Made by a program: the position numbers and the translations under genes. 57,679 bases of DNA from Anaerolineales bacterium (GTDB lineage Bacteria; Chloroflexota; Anaerolineae; Anaerolineales; Villigracilaceae). The DNA lies in the NCBI GenBank assembly GCA_014379595.1, contig JACMLM010000072.1:1-57679 (forward strand), in the 5' to 3' direction. The notes under the pieces are model-generated. The model was not told the origin of the DNA. It did no database searches and was given only the letters and a program-made list of their open reading frames with translations. Positions 18,144 through 24,530 of the stretch are shown here, piece after piece. Position 1 is the stretch's first letter. Each line of letters starts with the position of its first letter.

Positions 18144-18148
18144 TGCAT

Positions 18149-18197
18149 GTCATTGCGAGGAGGATGCTTTTCCCGACGAAGCAATCTCCAATTATGA
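18149..18197. repeat. Partial palindromic intergenic repeat (CATTGCGAGGAGG family), copy 1
   Basis: The stretch GTCATTGCGAGGAGG with CCCGACGAAGCAATC shares both blocks and their spacing with the full palindrome at 23194-23278. The right half is replaced here by an unrelated small hairpin. It lies just after the EF-G-like stop codon. Confidence 0.7.
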
Positions 18198-18220
18198 ATG
18201 CATAATTCGTAAACAGTAAA

Positions 18221-18255
18221 AGGTCCCGAAGTTGAAAAACTTCGGGACCTTTTTT
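18221..18255. terminator. Terminator between the EF-G-like gene and the convergent lipoprotein gene
   Basis: A 13-bp stem (18221-18233 with 18238-18250) with loop GAAA is followed by TTTTTT and preceded by A-residues. It can serve the + strand gene and probably the convergent gene, whose stop is 8 bases away. Confidence 0.85.
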
Positions 18256-18257
18256 AT

Positions 18258-18833
18258 TTATGGCGAAGCAGCCTGGTGAATAATACGTGACCCTAATTGG
18301 TTCCCATTGATCTTTCCGCGTGAAAAATCAAGCACATCATTCCAGGGAATCGTAATTACGCCATTGGGTTTCATGCGGTCAAAAGCTAACATTTCGAATG
18401 TATGTACAGTAGCAGGGATTTGACCTGCGACTCGTTCGATCATTTTGTCATCGGCTGAAATTGCCTTCATGAGTTTCACAAAAGTAGATTCAGCCGTACA
18501 GCTGTCTGAATAGACCCATTCACAATCTACATGGATACTAATGACAGTCGCCTCTTTTGTAAACCCATTTAGAAGGACTCGCGCATCGATCACGATGAAT
18601 TTTGCATCCACTGTTTCCAAAAGTGGATCTGTGCCAACCATGGCGCTATTTAACACCTCTACGATCTTTGATGTATTTGGCTCTGGGGTTGGGGTAAGGG
18701 TGGAGGGAACGGGAGTCCAGGCAGTTGCTGTGAGAGAACCGATAACGGCCGCCTGAACCTGTGGATCGGAAATATCTGTTGCACATGCGATCATAAGAAT
18801 TAAGGGCATAAATAACGATATACGTTTCAACAT
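18258..18833 (-). CDS. Putative lipoprotein of unknown function
   Basis: A 191-residue protein with a short Lys/Arg start, a hydrophobic stretch and a lipobox-like ending MIAC, so the mature protein should begin at Cys17 and be lipid-anchored. A Thr/Pro-rich linker (about 35-55, TPTPEPNT) follows, then a compact domain with two further Cys residues (about 104-113) that might form a disulfide. No family is recognised. The Lgt and two LspA enzymes that would process such a protein are encoded elsewhere in this window. Confidence 0.75.
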   Translation of the reverse strand: MLKRISLFMPLILMIACATDISDPQVQAAVIGSLTATAWTPVPSTLTPTPEPNTSKIVEVLNSAMVGTDPLLETVDAKFIVIDARVLLNGFTKEATVISIHVDCEWVYSDSCTAESTFVKLMKAISADDKMIERVAGQIPATVHTFEMLAFDRMKPNGVITIPWNDVLDFSRGKINGNQLGSRIIHQAASP

Positions 18834-19051
18834 AAATCCTCCATTTTTTTAAGTTGTACTTCATTCACAATTTGCCAGTCAATGATATTTGCCATACGAA
18901 CCCCATGCGTTTACTAAACGGTCCTCTCATAAATCAATATACATTAATATGTAGAGATTTAGTTTTTGTATTGCAGGCTTATTTAATATTTTTTGTATAT
19001 TTATAGTAACTTTATACAGCAATTTTCAGAGAATTGCAGATAATTTAATCA

Positions 19052-19079
19052 TTGACAAATCAAGTAAGATACGTAAAAT
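19052..19079 (+). promoter_or_regulatory. Promoter of the cysM leader and operon
   Basis: Consensus TTGACA (19052-19057), a 16-base spacer and TAAAAT (19074-19079). The start is expected at about 19085-19087, only a few bases before the ATG of an 18-codon leader frame. The AT-rich stretch from 18834 to 19051 shows no gene or other recognisable site. Confidence 0.75.
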
Positions 19080-19090
19080 AACTGACATCT

Positions 19091-19147
19091 ATGATGAAAA
19101 CCATGAAATCCTTTAACTATTGTTTGTGTCTTTCGCGGGGCTCGTAG
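19091..19147 (+). CDS. Candidate cysteine leader peptide upstream of cysM
   Basis: An 18-codon reading frame, MMKTMKSFNYCLCLSRGS, with two Cys codons (19121-19123, 19127-19129) six codons before the TAG stop. The predicted transcript starts only 4-6 bases before the ATG, so translation would be nearly leaderless. Cys is rare in proteins, and Cys-Leu-Cys in so short a frame directly ahead of a cysteine-biosynthesis operon suggests a sensing role. The stop codon is followed at once by a GC-rich fold (19135-19200) and a weak terminator hairpin (19219-19236). Cysteine-responsive leaderless leader frames are known in mycobacteria. Whether this one is translated is untested. Confidence 0.5.
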   Translation: MMKTMKSFNYCLCLSRGS

Positions 19148-19200
19148 CCGCCGCCTGAGATACCTCGCAGTCAACACTCAGACGGTTGGACGACCCCCGC
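19135..19200 (+). ncRNA. Structured leader RNA of the cysM operon
   Basis: An outer stem GCGGGG (19135-19140) with CCCCGC (19195-19200) encloses a stem CCGCCTGAG (19151-19159) with CTCAGACGG (19177-19185) that has one mismatch. A segment inside it (19149-19154) can instead pair with the 5' arm of the downstream hairpin (19219-19224). It does not match TPP, SAM, cobalamin or T-box consensus sequences that I know. I interpret it as the switching part of an attenuator. Confidence 0.5.
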
Positions 19201-19218
19201 TTGCAAGTTTTGCATAGT

Positions 19219-19246
19219 GTGGCGTTTGTTCGCCGTCTTTTTGTTT
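19219..19246 (+). terminator. Candidate attenuator hairpin before cysM
   Basis: A short stem GTGGCG (19219-19224) with CGCCGT (19231-19236), containing two G-U pairs, is followed by CTTTTTGTTT. It lies 30 bases before the cysM start, inside the predicted transcript, so it would stop transcription before the operon unless prevented. The stem is weak, so confidence is limited. Confidence 0.45.
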
Positions 19247-19275
19247 ACCTGTTGATTGCTTTATTGAAGGATTTT

Positions 19276-20220
19276 ATGGCTGTACTGGAAATGACCGACT
19301 CGAATATTATTCCCTTGGATGGGATCGCATCGCACGTAGGCAACACACCCTTAATTCCGCTTCATCGCGTGACCTTGGGCCTGTCTCCTCGTGTAAAAGT
19401 ATTTTTCAAGGCTGAATGGTTTAACCCGGGCGGCTCGGTCAAAGACCGCCCTGCGTTGAATATTATTAAAACTGCGCTCGCAAACGGTGACTTGTCTAAT
19501 GGTAAACGGTTGCTTGACTCGACCTCCGGCAATATGGGAATTTCTTATGCCACATTTGGTGCTGCTTTCGGAATCCCCGTCACCTTTGCAATTCCCGGAA
19601 GTGCCAGCACTGAGAGATTGACCCTTCTGCGTGCGCTGGGTGCTGAGTTCATCATCACAGATCCATCTGAAGGCTCAGATGGTGCGATCATGGTGGCGCG
19701 TCAGTTGGCAGCGGAAAAACCTGACCTGTATTGGTATGCAAATCAATATAACAATCCTGCGAATTGGCAGGCGCATTATTTATCTACTGGGCCGGAGATT
19801 CTCGCGCAAACAAAGGGCCAGGTGACTCATTACATTGCCGGGCTGGGTACATCAGGCACGTTGATGGGCACAGGAAAGTATCTGCGCGAGAAATTGCCTA
19901 ATGTGAAGATTCTATCTTTTCAGCCTGACGCATCCTTTCATGGACTCGAAGGCCTCAAACACATGCCTACCGCAATCAAGCCGGAGATTTATGATGAGTC
20001 ATTTGCTGGCGAACCTCTTCCAGTTAAGACAGAAGCGGCGCACGAGATGACGTTGCGTCTCGCGAGAGAAGAAGGCCTCTTCGTTGGAATATCATCCGCT
20101 GCGGCAGCAGTTGCAGCATTACAGGTCGCGAGTCAATTGGATGAGGGAGTGGTAGTGACAGTCTTCCCTGATGCTGGCTATAAATATTTGAGCGACAAAG
20201 CTTTGTGGGAGGGGAAGTAA
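19276..20220 (+). CDS. cysM: Cysteine synthase of the sulfur-carrier (CysM/CysO) type
   Basis: A 314-residue PLP-dependent beta-replacement enzyme. The cofactor Lys is Lys56 in GGSVKDR. The substrate loop reads TSGNMGIS instead of the usual TSGNTG, and the phosphate-binding loop is GLGTSGTLMGTG. The ATG at 19276 has GAAGG five bases upstream; an in-frame TTG at 19186 would start inside the leader RNA. Clustering with a JAMM protease, a MoaD-like carrier and MoeZ is the arrangement of mycobacterial cysM-cysO-mec. There CysM adds O-phosphoserine to the thiocarboxylated carrier, so the same route is inferred here. A separate CBS-domain enzyme lies at 26233. Confidence 0.88.
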   Translation: MAVLEMTDSNIIPLDGIASHVGNTPLIPLHRVTLGLSPRVKVFFKAEWFNPGGSVKDRPALNIIKTALANGDLSNGKRLLDSTSGNMGISYATFGAAFGIPVTFAIPGSASTERLTLLRALGAEFIITDPSEGSDGAIMVARQLAAEKPDLYWYANQYNNPANWQAHYLSTGPEILAQTKGQVTHYIAGLGTSGTLMGTGKYLREKLPNVKILSFQPDASFHGLEGLKHMPTAIKPEIYDESFAGEPLPVKTEAAHEMTLRLAREEGLFVGISSAAAAVAALQVASQLDEGVVVTVFPDAGYKYLSDKALWEGK

Positions 20221-20630
20221 TGCTGGCACTTTCAAGTGAAGTAATTAAGCAGATCAATGCTCATGTTGAGGCAGCCTACCCAGAAGAGGGAGCGGGTTTT
20301 TTGATCGGTGTGGAAGGTGAAGTGAAAGAGATATTATCTTTGCCAAATGCGCGTGAAGATGAAGCACGCCATAATCGTTTTTTGATCACACCCGAAGATT
20401 ATCTCAAAGCTGAATTAAAAGCAGACAGCCTTGGGCTGAGTCTGATCGGTGTTTTTCATTCTCATCCTGATTGCCCGAATGTTCCATCTGAGTATGATCG
20501 TGAATGGGCGCAACCTTTTTTCTCTTACATCATTACGCGCGTGGATGAGGGCAAGGCAGTCAATAGCCGATCTTGGAGATTAGTTGAAGATCGTTCGAAA
20601 TATGAAGAAGAAGAAATAAAAATTTCATAA
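20220..20630 (+). CDS. mec: Mec-type JAMM metalloprotease (CysO-cysteine hydrolase)
   Basis: A 136-residue JAB1/MPN/Mov34 zinc peptidase. The motif is complete: Glu in PEEGAGF (about 22), then HSHP with Ser and Asp in the spacing HxHPx6Sx2D (FHSHPDCPNVPSEYD, about 84-98). In the CysO pathway this enzyme cleaves newly formed cysteine from the carrier's C-terminal Gly. The start ATG overlaps the cysM stop (TAATG), indicating translational coupling, with GGGAGGGG upstream as ribosome site. A downstream palindromic repeat separates it from the next gene of the cluster. Confidence 0.9.
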   Translation: MLALSSEVIKQINAHVEAAYPEEGAGFLIGVEGEVKEILSLPNAREDEARHNRFLITPEDYLKAELKADSLGLSLIGVFHSHPDCPNVPSEYDREWAQPFFSYIITRVDEGKAVNSRSWRLVEDRSKYEEEEIKIS

Positions 20631-20631
20631 A

Positions 20632-20691
20632 ACTCTGGAGTCCGACAGCTTGCTGTCGAATTCGCAGGAGCAAGCTCCTGCACTCCAGAGT
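20632..20691. repeat. Cloverleaf-like palindromic repeat, intergenic copy
   Basis: A 60-base element: outer arms ACTCTGGAGT (20632-20641) and ACTCCAGAGT (20682-20691) enclose two perfect hairpins (20643-20658 and 20664-20681). Both hairpins have AGC/GCT around the loop. A copy with the same architecture lies inside alr at 29292-29347. The folded shape resembles REP or BIME elements. Confidence 0.85.
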
Positions 20692-20707
20692 AAAACAGGA
20701 TACTAAT

Positions 20708-21208
20708 ATGACATCACAAACCTTACAAAAAGTAGATCATTCTATTTTAAAAACAAATCAATATTTTATTATCGGAATAAGTATATTGGCGTTCGTTTTA
20801 GATCAGCCAATTCTCGCGGCATTTGTTGCACTCGTCATGGGGATCGGTGCTGTTTTGAAAACTCCAGGCTTCGGCATTATCTATAAATCCATTCTCAAGC
20901 CGCGTGGATGGATGAAGCCTGACGTAGTAGACGATAACCCTGAGCCGCATCGTTTTTCACAGATTGTGGGTTTTGTATTTTTGACAGCAGGTTCAATCGC
21001 GCTATTTCTCGGTTCATCTGTTTTAGGCTGGACTCTTGTTTGGATCGTGATCGCGCTTGCTTCACTAAATGCTTTCGGCGGCTTTTGCGTTGGCTGCGCC
21101 GTCTATTATTGGCTGGCACGTTTGAATGTGCCGGGTTTTGGAAAACAGCCGCCTGCGGGAATTTTCCCTGGTATGAAACCGAAAGCGAATGCGGAGGCAA
21201 GAGCATGA
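20708..21208 (+). CDS. DUF4395-family membrane protein
   Basis: A 166-residue protein with four hydrophobic segments in two hairpins (about 20-55 and 83-130) and a conserved-looking GGFCVGCAVYYW motif (about 120-131) whose Cys pair (CxxC) lies at a membrane boundary. The family is often found beside thioredoxins and in sulfur-metabolism clusters. Here the next gene, overlapping by four bases, encodes a membrane-anchored thioredoxin-like protein. A role in membrane thiol or sulfur-redox chemistry is inferred from the CxxC and neighbours; the biochemical function is not established. Confidence 0.82.
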   Translation: MTSQTLQKVDHSILKTNQYFIIGISILAFVLDQPILAAFVALVMGIGAVLKTPGFGIIYKSILKPRGWMKPDVVDDNPEPHRFSQIVGFVFLTAGSIALFLGSSVLGWTLVWIVIALASLNAFGGFCVGCAVYYWLARLNVPGFGKQPPAGIFPGMKPKANAEARA

Positions 21209-21612
21209 CCTCTGATATTCTATTGCGTTCAGCGTTTGCAATTGGTATTATTGCTTTAGGACTTGGTGCATATTGGTTGTTGAACCAGCATCTATTAGTG
21301 CGCGCAAAAAATAATCTATCCGCTTTGTTTAATACCATGCCGAATAAACCTGTGATCGTATATTTCACCACACCGGATTGCGTGCCGTGCAAAACTGTTC
21401 AACGTCCGGCGCTTGACCGTGTTTCCACTTTATTTGGTGAAAAATTACAAGTTGTTGAAATTGACGCCACCGAACGCCCCGACCTTGCGAAGACCTGGGG
21501 TGTGATGAGCGTGCCAACAACATTTTTACTGGATGCACGAGGGGAGGCGCGGTACGTCAATAATGGTGTGGCTCGGGTAGAGAAGTTGATGGAACAGATA
21601 CAGACGTTATAA
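21205..21612 (+). CDS. Membrane-anchored thioredoxin-like protein
   Basis: A 135-residue protein with an N-terminal hydrophobic anchor (about 6-24) and a thioredoxin fold carrying the redox motif DCVPCK (CxxC, about 65-68) and the cis-Pro segment SVPTTF. It starts in an ATGA overlap with the DUF4395 gene, so the two are co-translated. Within the cluster it could deliver electrons to, or reduce persulfides from, the MoeZ rhodanese/CysO system; this is an inference from position. Confidence 0.87.
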   Translation: MTSDILLRSAFAIGIIALGLGAYWLLNQHLLVRAKNNLSALFNTMPNKPVIVYFTTPDCVPCKTVQRPALDRVSTLFGEKLQVVEIDATERPDLAKTWGVMSVPTTFLLDARGEARYVNNGVARVEKLMEQIQTL

Positions 21613-21615
21613 AAT

Positions 21616-21735
21616 CTTCACCACAAAGTACACAAAGGTCACGACACTTGCGCCGCACGCCAGTGCAGGTGAGGAAAACCTTTATGCTGTTTTCCCTTGG
21701 TGTGCTTCGTGCCCTTCGTGTTTAAGTTCTTTAAA
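21616..21735. repeat. Intergenic CACCACAAAG-type dispersed repeat
   Basis: The gap between the thioredoxin and cysO begins with CACCACAAAGTACACAAAGG and ends with CTTCGTGCCCTTCGTGTTTA, an imperfect inverted pair of about 20 bases around an unrelated centre. Sequences of this style (ACCACAAAG...CTTTGTGGT) recur as non-coding dispersed repeats in many genomes. No reading frame or promoter is evident in it. Confidence 0.6.
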
Positions 21736-21756
21736 TAAAATTTTAGGAGACTCTAC

Positions 21757-22029
21757 ATGCCAGTTTTAAGAATTCCAACCCCGTTGCGTGCTTATACCAA
21801 CGGACAAAGTGATGTGACCGTCAGCGGTTCAAACATCTCAGAAGCGCTTGCAGATTTAACGACTCAATATCCCACGATCAAGCCGCACTTGTTCAATGAT
21901 GGCGGGGAATTACGTCCATTTGTTAATTTATTTGTTGGCGAACATAACATCAAAGACCTGCAAGGGGTGGACACACCCATCAAGGATGGCGAAAAGCTTA
22001 TGTTGATTCCATCCATTGCGGGAGGTTAA
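21757..22029 (+). CDS. cysO: Sulfur-carrier protein, MoaD/ThiS-like CysO
   Basis: A 90-residue ubiquitin-fold sulfur carrier ending in Ala-Gly-Gly, the C-terminus that is adenylated and thiocarboxylated by a ThiF/MoeB enzyme. Typical features are the LRPFVNLFVG strand (about 54-63) and IKDGEKLMLIPSIAGG tail. TAGGAGA gives a good ribosome site before the ATG. It is followed after one base by moeZ; the gga ggt codons of its Gly-Gly form the GGAGGT ribosome site of moeZ. Cysteine biosynthesis is favoured over molybdopterin because cysM and mec are in the cluster and no moaE or moaA is present. Confidence 0.92.
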   Translation: MPVLRIPTPLRAYTNGQSDVTVSGSNISEALADLTTQYPTIKPHLFNDGGELRPFVNLFVGEHNIKDLQGVDTPIKDGEKLMLIPSIAGG

Positions 22030-22030
22030 C

Positions 22031-23182
22031 ATGCTGCCTGAACTTTCTCGTGACGAAATATTAAGATATTCGCGCCATCTATTGATCCCCGAGGTGGGAC
22101 TCGATGGTCAACGCAAACTCAAAAATTCATCCGCACTTATTGTTGGCACTGGCGGACTTGGTTCTCCTGTTTCCTTGTATCTTGCTGCGGCAGGTGTAGG
22201 GCGTATTGGTCTGGTGGACTATGATGTTGTTGATTCATCTAATTTACAACGTCAGATCATTCACGGTACATCTACCATTGGAAAATTAAAAGTTGAAAGC
22301 GCGAAAGCGAAACTTTTGGATTTGAATCCTGATATACAAGTGGATATATACAACGAACCATACACTTCTGAAAATGCCCTGCGCATTGCTAAAGATTATG
22401 ACATTATCCTTGACGGAACAGATAATTTCCCAACTCGATATTTAACCAACGACGTAGCTGTCTTTCTTGGCAAGCCGAATGTGTATGCTTCTATTTTCCG
22501 TTTTGATGGACAGGTAAGCGTTTTTTATGCCAAAGAAGGTCCATGCTATCGCTGTCTTTTCCCTGAGCCACCGCCGCCTGGACTTGTCCCTTCTTGTGCG
22601 GAGGGTGGTGTGCTTGGTGTGTTGCCCGGTACGATTGGAACATTGCAAGCCACTGAAGCATTGAAAGTTTTACTCGGCATCGGCGATCCGTTGATCGGCA
22701 AATTGCTTTTATACAATGCACTCGATATGACCTTTGACTTTGTGAAGTTAAAGAAGAATCCAAATTGCCGTGTGTGCGGACCGAATGCCGATATTAAAGA
22801 ATTAATTGATTACGAAGAATTCTGCGGTGTTCCCAGCCATGACCACGAAGATGATTCTGCTGTTTCAAGTGTAGATATCACTGCGGTAGAACTTTCAGAA
22901 CGTGTGAAAACAAATCACCTTATGTTGTTAGATGTACGTGAACCGCACGAACTAAAAATTTCTTCCATGCCGAATGCTGTGAATATTCCACTCGGTCAAC
23001 TTGCAGGTCGTTTATCTGAATTAGATAGCGCGGACGATATGGTTGTCTTATGCAAAAGTGGCAGCCGATCCATGCGTGCGCTGGAGTTGCTCACCAGTGC
23101 TGGATTTAAGAAAGTAAAGAACCTCAAAGGCGGCATCAACGCCTGGGCGAGAGAAGTAGATACAGAACTGCCAATTTATTAA
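22031..23182 (+). CDS. moeZ: MoeZ-type adenylyltransferase/sulfurtransferase (ThiF domain plus rhodanese)
   Basis: A 383-residue fusion that activates CysO and loads sulfur on it. The ThiF/MoeB half (1-265) shows the nucleotide-binding GTGGLGSP motif (about 40-47), a DGTDNFPTRY segment and two CxxC zinc pairs (CYRC and CRVC). The rhodanese half (about 285-383) has the active-site Cys in VLCKSGSRS. The ATG at 22031 follows GGAGGT by four bases, better than the upstream in-frame start inside cysO. In Mycobacterium, MoeZ plays exactly this role for CysO. It is last in the compact cysO-moeZ pair. Confidence 0.92.
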   Translation: MLPELSRDEILRYSRHLLIPEVGLDGQRKLKNSSALIVGTGGLGSPVSLYLAAAGVGRIGLVDYDVVDSSNLQRQIIHGTSTIGKLKVESAKAKLLDLNPDIQVDIYNEPYTSENALRIAKDYDIILDGTDNFPTRYLTNDVAVFLGKPNVYASIFRFDGQVSVFYAKEGPCYRCLFPEPPPPGLVPSCAEGGVLGVLPGTIGTLQATEALKVLLGIGDPLIGKLLLYNALDMTFDFVKLKKNPNCRVCGPNADIKELIDYEEFCGVPSHDHEDDSAVSSVDITAVELSERVKTNHLMLLDVREPHELKISSMPNAVNIPLGQLAGRLSELDSADDMVVLCKSGSRSMRALELLTSAGFKKVKNLKGGINAWAREVDTELPIY

Positions 23183-23193
23183 ATCAAATATTC

Positions 23194-23278
23194 CGTCATT
23201 GCGAGGAGGGCCTTAGCCCGACGAAGCAATCCCCAATCGTGTCGGAGATTGCTTCGCCCTATCGGGCTCGCAATGACG
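23194..23278. repeat. Long palindromic intergenic repeat (CATTGCGAGGAGG family), full copy
   Basis: An 85-base element with 12-base outer arms CGTCATTGCGAG (23194-23205) and CTCGCAATGACG (23267-23278), plus an inner pair around GAAGCAATC and GATTGCTTC. It fills the gap between moeZ and the flavoprotein gene. A partial copy follows the EF-G-like gene at 18149. Confidence 0.85.
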
Positions 23279-23292
23279 AATAGAGGTGTTCA

Positions 23293-24429
23293 ATGAAACG
23301 AGTCTTAATTCTTGGCGGCGGATTTGGCGGGATTGCAACGGCTCATCGCCTTAAACAAAAACTTGGGAGTGATGTAGAAGTGATCCTTGTAGATCGCCGT
23401 CCATATTTCATGGTGGGATTCCGCAAGAGTTGGGCGCTGATCGGCGAGTCGACTCTTGAAGCGGGGCAAAAGCCCATTGGAAGCTTAAGCAAGATCGGAG
23501 TCGATGTGAGGCGGGCGAATGTTGATGCGATTCTTCCAGAGGAGAAGTCTGTTGTTGTTGATGGCGAAAAAATCCACGCGGATGCAATCGTCATCGCGTT
23601 GGGTGCAGAATTAATTCCAAATGCTGTCACTGGATTCAAAGAACATGCTTTCAATGTGTATGACCCTGCTGATATTCCGCGTGCACAAAAAGCGATCAGT
23701 GAATTTAAAGGTGGGCGGGTAGTGATCGGAATTTTTGGTGCGCCATATAAATGTTCACCTGCACCGTATGAAATGTCTTTGTTGTTGAATGAAAAATTCA
23801 AATCGCGCGGCGTGAAAGCAAGTGTTGAAATATTTAGTCCACAGCCGATGTCGTTGCCGATCTTAGGTCAGGCAAGCTGTGACACGATTGAAAGCAGACT
23901 CGAAGGAAATGGGATTAAGTTTTATCCGAATCATAAAGCTGCATCCATTGAAGCGGGCGAAGTAGTGTTTGAGAATAAACGAATTGGCTATGATCTTTTG
24001 CTGGGGGTGCCGCCGCACAAACCGCCTTTGGTTGTGCGCGAAAGCGGATTGGTAGGAGAATCAGGCTGGGTGGATATCAATGCACGCACAACGGAGACAT
24101 TATTTGAAGGCGTGTATGCCATTGGTGATGTGACGCAGATCATGCTGACGAATAAAAAGCCTTTGCCTAAAGCTGGCTTATTCGCTGAGTTGATGGGCGA
24201 AACGGCTGCAGAAAGAATCGCGGACTCATTTAATGGGCAACACTCTACAGCAACTTTTTCAGGAGAGGGCGGCTGTTATTTGGAAGTAGGCGGTGGAGAA
24301 GCGATGATGGTGGAAGGAAGTTTCCTTGCTGAACCTGAGCCGCTTGTAAATTTGACTGAACCATCTAAACAATATTTGGAAGAGAAACGAAAATTTGAGA
24401 CAGAACGTTTGGAAAAGTGGTTTGGATAA
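23293..24429 (+). CDS. Sulfide:quinone oxidoreductase-like FAD/NAD(P) flavoprotein
   Basis: A 378-residue two-dinucleotide-fold flavoprotein. The FAD motif GGGFGGIATA is at about 7-16. The ATG-like strand VIALGAELIP is near 96-105, and YAIGDVTQI (about 275-283) binds the FAD ribityl part. FGAPYKCSPAPYEMS (about 153-167) carries the conserved Cys seen in SQR and flavocytochrome c sulfide dehydrogenase. Members oxidise sulfide or transfer electrons to quinone. Following the CysO cluster, it may handle sulfide or persulfide, but a type-II NADH dehydrogenase-like role is not excluded. GAGGTG precedes the ATG. Confidence 0.82.
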   Translation: MKRVLILGGGFGGIATAHRLKQKLGSDVEVILVDRRPYFMVGFRKSWALIGESTLEAGQKPIGSLSKIGVDVRRANVDAILPEEKSVVVDGEKIHADAIVIALGAELIPNAVTGFKEHAFNVYDPADIPRAQKAISEFKGGRVVIGIFGAPYKCSPAPYEMSLLLNEKFKSRGVKASVEIFSPQPMSLPILGQASCDTIESRLEGNGIKFYPNHKAASIEAGEVVFENKRIGYDLLLGVPPHKPPLVVRESGLVGESGWVDINARTTETLFEGVYAIGDVTQIMLTNKKPLPKAGLFAELMGETAAERIADSFNGQHSTATFSGEGGCYLEVGGGEAMMVEGSFLAEPEPLVNLTEPSKQYLEEKRKFETERLEKWFG

Positions 24430-24457
24430 TTGAAGAAAGATGAAAGAAGAAAGATAG

Positions 24458-24487
24458 CTCCCGTCGAAGATTTCGGCGGGAGTTTTT
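24458..24487 (+). terminator. Rho-independent terminator after the cysteine cluster
   Basis: An 11-bp stem (24458-24468 with 24472-24482, one G-U pair) with a three-base loop is followed by TTTTTATT. Confidence 0.88.
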
Positions 24488-24530
24488 ATTATCCTTTCAG
24501 TTATAATCCACTCATTGGGATATTCTTATA

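Noticed and set aside
19141-19200. Possible TPP or SAM riboswitch before cysM (CTGAGATACC resembles a TPP element)
   Set aside because: The remaining conserved blocks of the TPP and SAM families are missing, and the gene is for cysteine synthesis. The Cys-codon leader explains the region better.
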